Shown piece by piece: positions 16,424-23,078 of a stretch of DNA of 38,977 nt (positions are counted from its first letter, which is position 1; each line of letters opens with the position of its first letter). The notes under the pieces were generated by a model. The model saw only the letters and a program-made list of their open reading frames with translations, ran no database searches and had not been told where the DNA came from. Where the stretch lies: NCBI GenBank assembly GCA_045633565.1, contig JAZQYO010000008.1, positions 1-38,977 on the forward strand, read 5' to 3'. Position numbers and translations under genes: made by a program. The stretch comes from RGIG7450 sp045633565. Lineage in GTDB: Bacteria; Bacillota; Clostridia; RUG12999.

Positions 16424-18289
16424 CTAAAGTTTTTTCACATTAAGTGCCCTGATTGCATTCAAAACTGCCAGCACCATCACACCTACATCAGCAAATATTG
16501 CAAACCACATACCAGCTGCTCCTGTCGCACTTAAAACGAGGCATATCAGCTTAATACCTATTGCAAAAACAATGTTCTGATAAACTATACTGATACATTT
16601 TTTGGATATCTTTATCGCTTTTGCAATTTTTTGCGGACTGTCATCCATAAGAACAACATCCGCTGCTTCCACCGCAGCGTCCGAGCCAAGTGAGCCCATG
16701 GCTATTCCCACGTCCGCTCTTGCAAGCACCGGAGCATCATTTATTCCGTCCCCCACAAAAGCAACTTTATCTTTTTTAGATTCTGAAATAATTTTTTCTA
16801 TCTTTTCAACCTTGTCTTGCGGTAAAAGGTCGGTATGTACCTCGTCCACACCTATAAGCTTTGCTACCTTTTCTCCACTGGCATTTATATCTCCTGTCAG
16901 CATCACCGTTTTTACAATTCCAATGCTTTTCAGCTCTTTTATTGCCTGAGGTGCATTGGGTTTGATTTCATCTGTAATAACAATATGCCCTGCATAACAC
17001 CCGTCAATCGCAACATGTACTATTGTCCCATAATGATGGCAGGGTTTATATTCTATGCCCATTCGCTCCATAAGTCTGCCATTTCCGCAAAGAACCATCT
17101 TGCCGTCCACCTCTGCCGAAATACCGCATCCGCTTATTTCACGAACATTTTTCACCCTATTCTCATCAATCTCCGTCACGCACGCTTCTTTCAAGCTGAC
17201 AGCAATCGGATGATGTGAAAAGCATTCGGCATGAGTAGCATATTCAAGAATTTTTTCCTCTTCAATTACATTATGATGTATGGCGTTTACTTTAAAAACA
17301 CCTTTTGTCATGGTCCCGGTTTTATCAAAAACCACCTGTTTAACTTTCGCCAGTGTTTCAATATAATTTGAACCTTTAATAAGTATTCCTGCTCTGCCAG
17401 CTCCACCAATCCCGCCAAAAAAAGTCAGCGGTATACTGATAACAAGAGCACAGGGGCAGCTCACAACAAGGAAAGTAAGCGCACGGTATATCCAGGTAGC
17501 AAACATAGCGCCACCGCCGGAAATCATTGACACAACCGGCGGGAAAACAGCAATGATAAGAGCAGCTACACATACCGCAGGAGTATAAACTGCAGCAAAT
17601 TTTGAAATAAAATTTTCTGATTTGGATTTTCTTGCGCCTGCATCCTGGACAAGTTCAAGAACTTTCGCAGCCGTTGACTGATTAAATTCTTTAACTGTCT
17701 TTATTTCAAGCACACCGGACAGATTAATAAATCCGCTTAAAACCTCATCTGAAGCCCACACCTCACGGGGAACACTTTCACCCGTCAGCGCAGAAGTGTC
17801 AAGCGATGCGCTTCCCTCAGTTATAATGCCGTCAATGGGTATTTTTTCGCCCGGCAAAACAACAATTAAACTTCCTGTCTCAACATTTTCCGGGTCTGTC
17901 TTAACAATCTCTCCGTTTGCATTTTTGATATTGGCATAATCCGGTCGAATGTCCATAAGCTTGCTCACAGCCCGTCTGCTTTTACCCACTGCATAGCTTT
18001 GGAAAAGCTCTCCCGTCTGATAAAAAATCATAACAGACGCAGCTTCAGTATATTCACCCAGAACTATTGCCCCTACTGTCGCAATCGCCATAAGAAAATT
18101 TTCATCAAACGCCTGCCTGTTTACTATTCCTCTTACGCCTTTTAAAAGCACATCATATCCAATCGTAAGATATGCCGCAATAAACAGTGCTACTGAAAAC
18201 AAACCGGGCATTTTTATAATATTAATCGTGAGGATAATTACTGTCGAAACAATTATTCTCACAAGAATCTTTTTCTGTTTTATGTTCAT
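16424..18289 (-). CDS. cadA: P1B-type heavy-metal ATPase (Zn/Cd/Pb exporter)
   Basis: Exports soft divalent metal ions using ATP. Motifs in order: TGES (169-172, actuator), the membrane CPC (278-280) in SCPCALVISIPL, DKTGT with the phosphorylated Asp322, HHPIA in the nucleotide domain, and GDGINDAPVLA. The last two helices carry NIVFAIGIK and FADVGVMVLAVLNA, the N/K and DxG features of the P1B-2 (ZntA/CadA) subgroup. At 621 residues it lacks the usual N-terminal HMA domain; that domain is encoded as the separate gene just upstream (4-base gap). No own ribosome binding site is obvious, so coupling to the HMA gene is likely. Confidence 0.93.
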   Translation of the reverse strand: MNIKQKKILVRIIVSTVIILTINIIKMPGLFSVALFIAAYLTIGYDVLLKGVRGIVNRQAFDENFLMAIATVGAIVLGEYTEAASVMIFYQTGELFQSYAVGKSRRAVSKLMDIRPDYANIKNANGEIVKTDPENVETGSLIVVLPGEKIPIDGIITEGSASLDTSALTGESVPREVWASDEVLSGFINLSGVLEIKTVKEFNQSTAAKVLELVQDAGARKSKSENFISKFAAVYTPAVCVAALIIAVFPPVVSMISGGGAMFATWIYRALTFLVVSCPCALVISIPLTFFGGIGGAGRAGILIKGSNYIETLAKVKQVVFDKTGTMTKGVFKVNAIHHNVIEEEKILEYATHAECFSHHPIAVSLKEACVTEIDENRVKNVREISGCGISAEVDGKMVLCGNGRLMERMGIEYKPCHHYGTIVHVAIDGCYAGHIVITDEIKPNAPQAIKELKSIGIVKTVMLTGDINASGEKVAKLIGVDEVHTDLLPQDKVEKIEKIISESKKDKVAFVGDGINDAPVLARADVGIAMGSLGSDAAVEAADVVLMDDSPQKIAKAIKISKKCISIVYQNIVFAIGIKLICLVLSATGAAGMWFAIFADVGVMVLAVLNAIRALNVKKL

Positions 18290-18293
18290 GTTT

Positions 18294-18512
18294 TTAAAAG
18301 TATATCTCGCAGTCAGGCTCTATCTTTCTGCAGGCTTTTTTTACTTCTTTCATAACCGCATCACAGTCTGCGCCCTCTTCAAACTCAACTGTCATTTTAA
18401 GTGCCATAAAGTTTATCGCAGCATCTTTAACTCCGTCTGTTTTTTTTGTGGCCTGCTCCATTTTATTGGCACAGTTTGCGCAATCTACCTCCATTTTATA
18501 TGTCTGTTTCAT
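18294..18512 (-). CDS. Heavy-metal-associated (HMA) domain protein, metallochaperone
   Basis: A 72-residue ferredoxin-like HMA domain. The metal loop DCANC (C11, C14 in a CxxC arrangement) comes after the first strand, and the pattern GVKDAAINFMALKMTVEFEE follows. The preceding Asp at position 10 is typical of Zn/Cd-type HMA domains (DCxxC). I start at the ATG at 18512, 6 bases after GGAGGC; the frame is open to 18554, but that would run through the operator palindrome region. It is the first gene of the operon and stands in for the HMA domain missing from the ATPase, presumably handing metal to it. Confidence 0.88.
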   Translation of the reverse strand: MKQTYKMEVDCANCANKMEQATKKTDGVKDAAINFMALKMTVEFEEGADCDAVMKEVKKACRKIEPDCEIYF

Positions 18513-18530
18513 TCTGTCGCCTCCTATTTT

Positions 18531-18562
18531 ATTAACGTATGAACATTTGTTCATATGTTAAT
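18531..18562 (-). promoter_or_regulatory. Palindromic operator of the metal-resistance operon
   Basis: A 15-2-15 inverted repeat with a single mismatch: left arm ATTAACGTATGAACA, right arm TGTTCATATGTTAAT, centre TT. It begins 4 bases after the -10, so it covers the transcription start. The TATGAACA/TGTTCATA core resembles known ArsR/SmtB (CzrA, CadC) operators. CadC encoded in the operon is the expected ligand. Confidence 0.85.
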
Positions 18563-18565
18563 ATT

Positions 18566-18594
18566 ATTATACACCTCATTTCGTAATATGTCAA
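18566..18594 (-). promoter_or_regulatory. Promoter of the HMA-cadA-cadC-TSCPD operon
   Basis: Perfect -35 TTGACA (18589-18594) and -10 TATAAT (18566-18571) with a 17-bp spacer. Such a strong promoter must be held down by the overlapping operator. There is no terminator between the upstream yolD gene and this promoter, so read-through from the polymerase operon is possible. Confidence 0.9.
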
Positions 18595-18600
18595 CACATT

Positions 18601-18900
18601 TTATAAAGAAATTTCCAAGATATTGTCGAAATATATTTTTGTTTTTACAACTGTCAGTGACCTGAAAGTCAAATCTATACCTGTAACCATTCCCTCGGTG
18701 GCAATATACTCTCCCTGACAAAAATGCACCACCTTTATTATCATTCCTTTTTTCACAAGCATAATTTTTTCTGACAGTTCTCTTAAAGCATCTTCCGGCA
18801 ATTCTTTTTTTGCAATAATCACACGCTCTTTTTCCTTAAGCAACTGTTGAAACCCTTTAAGCGCCGAAAAGGGTGCAAATTGTCTTGCTCTGTCACTCAC
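18601..18900 (-). CDS. YolD-like family protein
   Basis: A 99-residue protein with the YolD opening DRARQFAPFSALKGFQQLL (3-21) and a beta-rich C-terminus (GMVTGIDLTFRSLTVVKTKIYFDNILEISL is its last 30-residue stretch, abbreviated here to its ends: GMVTGIDL ... ILEISL). YolD proteins are typically encoded with UvrX/UmuC-type polymerases; a polymerase accessory role is inferred, not shown. It overlaps the polymerase gene by 8 bases and shares its LexA-controlled transcript. Confidence 0.8.
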   Translation of the reverse strand: MSDRARQFAPFSALKGFQQLLKEKERVIIAKKELPEDALRELSEKIMLVKKGMIIKVVHFCQGEYIATEGMVTGIDLTFRSLTVVKTKIYFDNILEISL

Positions 18901-20149
18901 CGTTATGACCTCCTATAAGTCTGTTTCGTATGGGGGTAGTTGCTTTTTTCTGCAAATTCATACCCTTTAAAACGGCATTTTTTCCATATTTCTTTTTTAT
19001 ATCCAAAATCGCCTTTTGTTTTTTCAGTTCTTTTTCCTCTGCCTCATAATCTGAGAAAAAGTCAAGATTTACATATTCACTTTCACTTAAGTTATTCAGT
19101 CCCACCGTAAGCTTTCGGATGGGTGTGAATTTATCTGTCTTTTCCCTGAAAAGTCTTTCAAACTCTGCGGTGAGTTTTGTAGCTGAATTTGTGAAATTTT
19201 CAAGTTTTCTTGTTCCTCCCGAACGTCTGCCTGTTTTGCCGGAATAGCCCACCGAAAGCGAAATTGAATTTGTAAGCATACCTTTGTCTACAAGTTCAAG
19301 AACGAGCAAATCAACCATTTCCTTTAGAGCTAAAAGTGCATCGGAAAACTCATAATCCTCAAACAGAATCTGACTGTTTGAAAAGGATTCCGACTCGGGG
19401 GTATAGCTTTTAATTTCTGCCATAGTGCAGGGCTCAATCCCTTTGGAATGGTCTATTAAAAACTCGGCATTCACGCCGAATTCCTTATATAATTTTTTCT
19501 CATCCGCATGTGCAACGCCATACAAATCATAAATTCCGTACTTTTCAAGTCTTTTTGCCGTTCCACTGCCTATGTTCCATATATCTGTTATGGGTTTATG
19601 ATGCCATATCTTCTTTTTAAATTCTTCTTCATTTAAAAATCCCACCCTGTCCTCGGCGTGTTTTGCAGTAACATCAAGGGCAACCTTCGCCAAAAAAAGA
19701 TTGGTTCCTATACCGGCACTCGAGGAAATTCCCGTTTCGGTGCAGACCGCATCCATAAGCATTTTTGCCATTTCGCGGGGCGTTTTATTATACAAATCAA
19801 GGTATGATGTTACGTCAAAAAAACACTCGTCAATAGAATAGACATAAATGTCATCCCTGCTTATATATCTTAAATAAACCGAATAAATATGCGCAGAATA
19901 GTCCATATAATATTTCATCCGGGGCTTGGCTGTTATATATTCAATCTTTTCAGGTATTTCAAAAAGACGACAACGGTTTTTTACTCCAAGATTTTTCAGT
20001 GCAGGAGTGACCGCAAGGCATATTGCCCCCCTGCCACGGGACGGGTCCGCCACAACCAGATTTGCTTTAAACGGGTCAAGCCTGCGCTCAACTGCTTCAA
20101 CCGAAGCATAAAAGCTTTTTAAATCTATACACAGATATACCCTGTCCAT
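18893..20149 (-). CDS. Y-family translesion DNA polymerase (UmuC/UvrX-like)
   Basis: An error-prone polymerase that copies past DNA lesions. The catalytic carboxylates are visible: Asp9 in YLCIDLKSFYASVE and D107/E108 in SIDECFFDVT. The helix-hairpin-helix part (TDIWNIGSGTAKRLEKYG, about 190-207) and a little-finger domain (about 245-360) follow. The 418-residue length fits the UvrX subgroup paired with YolD. AAGGAGG lies nine bases before the ATG. The gene is expressed from a near-perfect promoter with a LexA-like box at the start site, so it should be SOS-induced. Confidence 0.93.
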   Translation of the reverse strand: MDRVYLCIDLKSFYASVEAVERRLDPFKANLVVADPSRGRGAICLAVTPALKNLGVKNRCRLFEIPEKIEYITAKPRMKYYMDYSAHIYSVYLRYISRDDIYVYSIDECFFDVTSYLDLYNKTPREMAKMLMDAVCTETGISSSAGIGTNLFLAKVALDVTAKHAEDRVGFLNEEEFKKKIWHHKPITDIWNIGSGTAKRLEKYGIYDLYGVAHADEKKLYKEFGVNAEFLIDHSKGIEPCTMAEIKSYTPESESFSNSQILFEDYEFSDALLALKEMVDLLVLELVDKGMLTNSISLSVGYSGKTGRRSGGTRKLENFTNSATKLTAEFERLFREKTDKFTPIRKLTVGLNNLSESEYVNLDFFSDYEAEEKELKKQKAILDIKKKYGKNAVLKGMNLQKKATTPIRNRLIGGHNGE

Positions 20150-20167
20150 GCTCCGCCCCTCCTTAAT

Positions 20168-20180
20168 CGAACATTTGTTC
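20168..20180 (-). promoter_or_regulatory. LexA-like SOS box
   Basis: CGAACATTTGTTC fits the Gram-positive LexA (DinR) consensus of CGAAC and GTTC half-sites with a 4-base centre. It lies from the transcription start (about 20181) downstream, between the -10 and the ribosome binding site of the polymerase gene. Confidence 0.8.
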
Positions 20181-20187
20181 TTTTTTT

Positions 20188-20216
20188 ATTATACTATTTT
20201 TTTCTGCCCTTGTCAA
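20188..20216 (-). promoter_or_regulatory. Promoter of the polymerase-yolD operon
   Basis: Perfect -35 TTGACA (20211-20216) and -10 TATAAT (20188-20193), 17-bp spacer, back to back with the yitT-family promoter. Confidence 0.9.
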
Positions 20217-20227
20217 TAAAAATTGTA

Positions 20228-20256
20228 TTGACACGGTATATTTTCTGTCTTATAAT
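20228..20256 (+). promoter_or_regulatory. Promoter of the YitT-family gene
   Basis: Perfect -35 TTGACA (20228-20233) and -10 TATAAT (20251-20256) with 17 bp between. The leader to the ATG is about 30 bases and includes ACGGAGAAA as ribosome binding site. Confidence 0.88.
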
Positions 20257-20291
20257 ATTTTTGTCAGATTATAAGAAACGGAGAAATATAA

Positions 20292-21128
20292 ATGACTAAA
20301 CTGAAATCTATTTTACTTACTATTTTCGGGACGGCAATAACAGGTTTTGCCGTTGCTGTTTTTCTTACTCCAAATAAGATTGTCTGTGGCGGCGTTTCCG
20401 GCGTTTCAACAATACTTTTTCAGACTCTCGGAATCGCTCCCGGTCTTACTTTTGCTGTTATAAACGCCATCCTCCTTTTAGCCGGGCTAAAGGTTTTAGG
20501 TAAAGACTTTACCTTAAAAACTATGTTCGGAGCCGGTCTTATTTCTCTTTTTGTTCAGCTTTTCTCTTATATACCTCAGATGGTAAGCGATACTTTTCTC
20601 GCAACAATATTTGGTGGTGCAATTTACGGTTTTGGTATAGGTCTTGCTTTTGTTGCCGGCGCTTCAACCGGCGGAACTGACATCCTCGGAAGACTTCTTC
20701 AGCACAAAAACCCCAATCTTCCCATTGGAAAAATGCTTCTGATAGTGGACGGATTTATAATTTTTATATCACTTGTGGTATTTAAAAATATTGAACTTGC
20801 ACTTTTTGGTATAATATCGCTTGTTGTTTCAACAACCGCAATAGACTGGCTCATAAGAAGTCTTAATATTTCAAAAATGGCATTTGTAATAACCGACAAG
20901 GGTGAGGAAGTTTCGCATGAGCTTATTTCCACCTCTCCCCGTGGTGTAACGCTGATAAAGGCCACCGGTGCATATACTTCTGCCGACAAGAACGTTCTGT
21001 TCTGTGCACTTAAATCAAAGGAGCTGCAGTCTTTTCAGAATAAAATTTTGGACATTGACTCCCATGCATTTATTGTTTATGCCGAATCCCAGCAAATATT
21101 CGGTAACGGATTTTATATTTACAGATAA
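20292..21128 (+). CDS. YitT family membrane protein
   Basis: A 278-residue protein. Residues about 8-180 hold five or six hydrophobic helices, with the family motif AGASTGGTDILGRLLQHK in the middle and PNKIVCGGVSGVSTIL after the first helix. A soluble DUF2179 domain (about 200-278, SPRGVTLIKATGAYT ... IDSHAFIVYAE) closes it. YitT proteins are widespread in Firmicutes; their transported substrate is not established. It is monocistronic, with its own promoter and terminator, and divergent from the SOS polymerase operon. Confidence 0.92.
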   Translation: MTKLKSILLTIFGTAITGFAVAVFLTPNKIVCGGVSGVSTILFQTLGIAPGLTFAVINAILLLAGLKVLGKDFTLKTMFGAGLISLFVQLFSYIPQMVSDTFLATIFGGAIYGFGIGLAFVAGASTGGTDILGRLLQHKNPNLPIGKMLLIVDGFIIFISLVVFKNIELALFGIISLVVSTTAIDWLIRSLNISKMAFVITDKGEEVSHELISTSPRGVTLIKATGAYTSADKNVLFCALKSKELQSFQNKILDIDSHAFIVYAESQQIFGNGFYIYR

Positions 21129-21132
21129 CATA

Positions 21133-21172
21133 AGAGACCGTAAAAAGCTAGTTTTTGCGGTCTCTTTTATTA
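21133..21172 (+). terminator. Terminator of the YitT-family gene
   Basis: AGAGACCG/CGGTCTCT (21133-21140 with 21158-21165), extended by A5/T5 inside, followed by TTTTATT. Confidence 0.88.
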
Positions 21173-21203
21173 GGGGATAGGAAAAATTGTTCAGAATGGG
21201 CAA

Positions 21204-21285
21204 ACCGAACCCTTGTTAAGGACTTTGCCTTAACAAGGGCGTGCCCGAAGGCGTACATGGGTACGTCGAGCGGTGAGGGTTGTCA
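21204..21285. repeat. Structured intergenic element, possible small mobile repeat
   Basis: A perfect 12-bp stem (CCCTTGTTAAGG 21210-21221 with 21228-21239, loop ACTTTG) is followed by a second stem GGCGTAC/GTACGTC (21250-21256 with 21261-21267, loop ATGG, one G-U). The flanks ACCGAACCCT and CGGTGAGGGTT are imperfectly complementary, which could close the whole unit. It has no open reading frame, no promoter and no T-run, and its base content is richer in G+C than the flanks. A MITE-like repeat or a structured RNA are the options. Confidence 0.45.
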
Positions 21286-21304
21286 ATAGCAAAAGGCACA
21301 TATA

Positions 21305-21340
21305 AAAAAGAAAAATATCGCCACAAGACGATATTTTTTC
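21305..21340 (-). terminator. Terminator after L-serine dehydratase
   Basis: AAATATCG/CGATATTT (21313-21320 with 21329-21336, loop CCACAAGA), followed on the minus strand by a T-rich run (tttctttttt). A-rich flanks on both sides allow some bidirectional use. Confidence 0.75.
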
Positions 21341-21425
21341 ACATATAAATATATTCTTAAAAAATGGTTATCCTTTGTTTTGGCAATTGTCTGCCTTTTG
21401 CGGTCTGGGCTATTTTAACATCCCC

Positions 21426-22625
21426 TTATTTTATTGTTATTTTTGCCATACCCGCTTCTGATGTTTCCTTATACCGGTTTGACAAATCAAGCCCGGTTTC
21501 TTTCATTACTTTTATTATATTATCAAGCGAAATTTTTCTCGTCCCACTCAGGAAACTTGCAATATTTACCGCATTAATGGCTCTCATAGCAGCAACCGCA
21601 TTTCTTTCAATACAGGGTATCTGCACAAGTCCGCATATAGGGTCACAGGTAAGGCCGAGATGATGTTCGATGGAAATTTCCGCAGCATACTCTATTTTAT
21701 CTATACTTAAGCCAAAAAGCTCGCCTAACGCCGCTGCCGCCATTGCACAAGCTGTTCCCACCTCTGCCTGACATCCGCATTCAGCACCGGATATGGATGC
21801 GTTGGTTTTTATTAAGTTTCCGACAATTCCCGCTGTTAACAGCGCATGTATTATTTGCTCGTCCGAGTATCCGTTTTTCTGCTGATGGTAGTAAAGCACT
21901 GCCGGGACAACTCCCGCTGCTCCGCAGGTTGGTGCAGTTACAATGGTCTCGCCCGCTGCATTCTGTTCACTCACGGCAAATGCATACGCACACACAAGTC
22001 TGTTTTCCCTCGTTACCGGTGATTCATCAATATGCTCATGTTCAAAAAGCTGTTTTGCTTTTTTCTGCACATTCAGTCCGCCGGGCAGTATTCCTTCATC
22101 CTCAAGACCCTTTGAAATACTGGTTTTCATTGTACCCCAGATTTTCTTCATATAATCATGAAAATCTTTATTTTCAAACCTTTCGGGAAATTGCCAAAGT
22201 CTGATATTATTTTCCTTACAATAGGCTGCTATATCGCTAAACGATGAATGCCGATAAACATTTTCCGTCTCATGTGCCTTTCTGTTTTCAAAGCGTATTG
22301 CTCCACCACCAACGCTGAAAACCCTCGCCTTTGCTATTTCTTTATTGTTCTTCAAAGCAATTAAATCCATTGTGTTGGGGTGAGGAATATTTTCTTCCGT
22401 GTAATTAAATTTCACGTTGACCGGCACAGGATGCATGGTCTTTTTTATAACCCTGTCCGTTCCGTGCCCCTCGCCCGTTTTTGCAAGAGACCCGTAAAGC
22501 ACCGCCTTAAACCCATCTGCATCAGGGTTTTCTTCCATAAAGATTTTGCACGCCTTTTCAGGCCCGATTGTATGTGAACTGGACGGTCCGCGTCCTATTT
22601 TATAAAGTTCAACAAGAGATTTCAT
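21426..22625 (-). CDS. sdaA: L-serine ammonia-lyase, iron-sulfur dependent, single-chain type
   Basis: Converts L-serine into pyruvate and ammonia with a [4Fe-4S] cluster. The N-terminal beta domain begins YKIGRGPSSSHTIGPEKA, the substrate-loop signature. The catalytic alpha domain holds APTCGAAGVVPAVL, SGAECGCQAEVGTACA and LTCDPICGLVQIPCIERNA, which supply the cluster cysteines. At 399 residues it joins both domains in one chain (monomeric Sda type), unlike the split SdaAA/SdaAB found in many Firmicutes. It is slightly short for that class but has both ends. It has its own promoter and terminator. Confidence 0.94.
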   Translation of the reverse strand: MKSLVELYKIGRGPSSSHTIGPEKACKIFMEENPDADGFKAVLYGSLAKTGEGHGTDRVIKKTMHPVPVNVKFNYTEENIPHPNTMDLIALKNNKEIAKARVFSVGGGAIRFENRKAHETENVYRHSSFSDIAAYCKENNIRLWQFPERFENKDFHDYMKKIWGTMKTSISKGLEDEGILPGGLNVQKKAKQLFEHEHIDESPVTRENRLVCAYAFAVSEQNAAGETIVTAPTCGAAGVVPAVLYYHQQKNGYSDEQIIHALLTAGIVGNLIKTNASISGAECGCQAEVGTACAMAAAALGELFGLSIDKIEYAAEISIEHHLGLTCDPICGLVQIPCIERNAVAAMRAINAVNIASFLSGTRKISLDNIIKVMKETGLDLSNRYKETSEAGMAKITIK

Positions 22626-22645
22626 TTTTGTTCCCCTCCACTTTT

Positions 22646-22674
22646 ATCATATCACACTTGTCAAGAACTGTAAA
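22646..22674 (-). promoter_or_regulatory. Promoter of L-serine dehydratase
   Basis: -35 TTTACA (22669-22674), 17-bp spacer, -10 TATGAT (22646-22651), 20 bases before the ATG, with GGAGGGG as ribosome binding site. Confidence 0.65.
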
Positions 22675-22711
22675 CAAGTATTTTTCAATTAATAGTCAAC
22701 CAAAGTTGAAC

Positions 22712-22731
22712 GCCGCCCTTTTCAGGACGGC
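22712..22731 (-). terminator. Hairpin at the end of the OPT-PqqD unit
   Basis: GCCGTCC/GGGCGGC (22725-22731 with 22712-22718, one G-U, loop TGAAAA) overlaps the PqqD-like stop codon. Only a poor T-run follows, so termination may be partial. Confidence 0.4.
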
Positions 22732-23078
22732 TGTTTAAAGAAAATAAAGTTGTAACTTTCAAGTATTTTAAAATAAGTTGCAAGCCTTTCATAAAGCGGG
22801 TGAGCTTTTTCACCAAACTGAGTTTCTACATCTTTGCCAAGCTCAATAATGTCTTTTTCTCCATCAATAAGAGGCCAGGTATAGCTTCCAAGTTCATCAA
22901 GATGCACATAACTTATCTTTGGTTTTTTAAAAATTTTCTGTGCAATCCGGTTGAAGAGTCCCTTATTTTCAATCTCAAGTGTTACTTTTCCTTCATGGTC
23001 TGCAGACCACTTTATTTCTGCACGAACCGGCACACGTTCAAGATAGTTTTCTGATATAATTCTTTTCTTTTTCATCAT
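22722..23078 (-). CDS. PqqD-like small protein
   Basis: A 118-residue protein. The C-terminal ~65 residues match the PqqD / RiPP-recognition fold pattern: YVHLDELGSYTWPLIDGE (hydrophobic-N/D-E-x-G-x3-W-x2-hG), then a helix IIELGKDVETQFGE and a final helix LYERLATYFKILESYNFI. The N-terminal 50 residues are basic and beta-rich. No radical-SAM enzyme, precursor peptide or other RiPP gene is nearby. Its start overlaps the OPT transporter stop by 4 bases (ATGA), so it is translationally coupled to the transporter and is probably a helper of it; this is inference. Confidence 0.7.
   Translation of the reverse strand: MMKKKRIISENYLERVPVRAEIKWSADHEGKVTLEIENKGLFNRIAQKIFKKPKISYVHLDELGSYTWPLIDGEKDIIELGKDVETQFGEKAHPLYERLATYFKILESYNFIFFKQPS

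Noticed and set aside
18513..18554. Longer HMA protein start (86 residues)
   Set aside because: It would begin inside the operator and the ATG at 18512 has GGAGGC at proper spacing.
22725..22731. Strong terminator after the PqqD-like gene
   Set aside because: The stem is fair, but there is no T-run, so I list it only as a weak hairpin.
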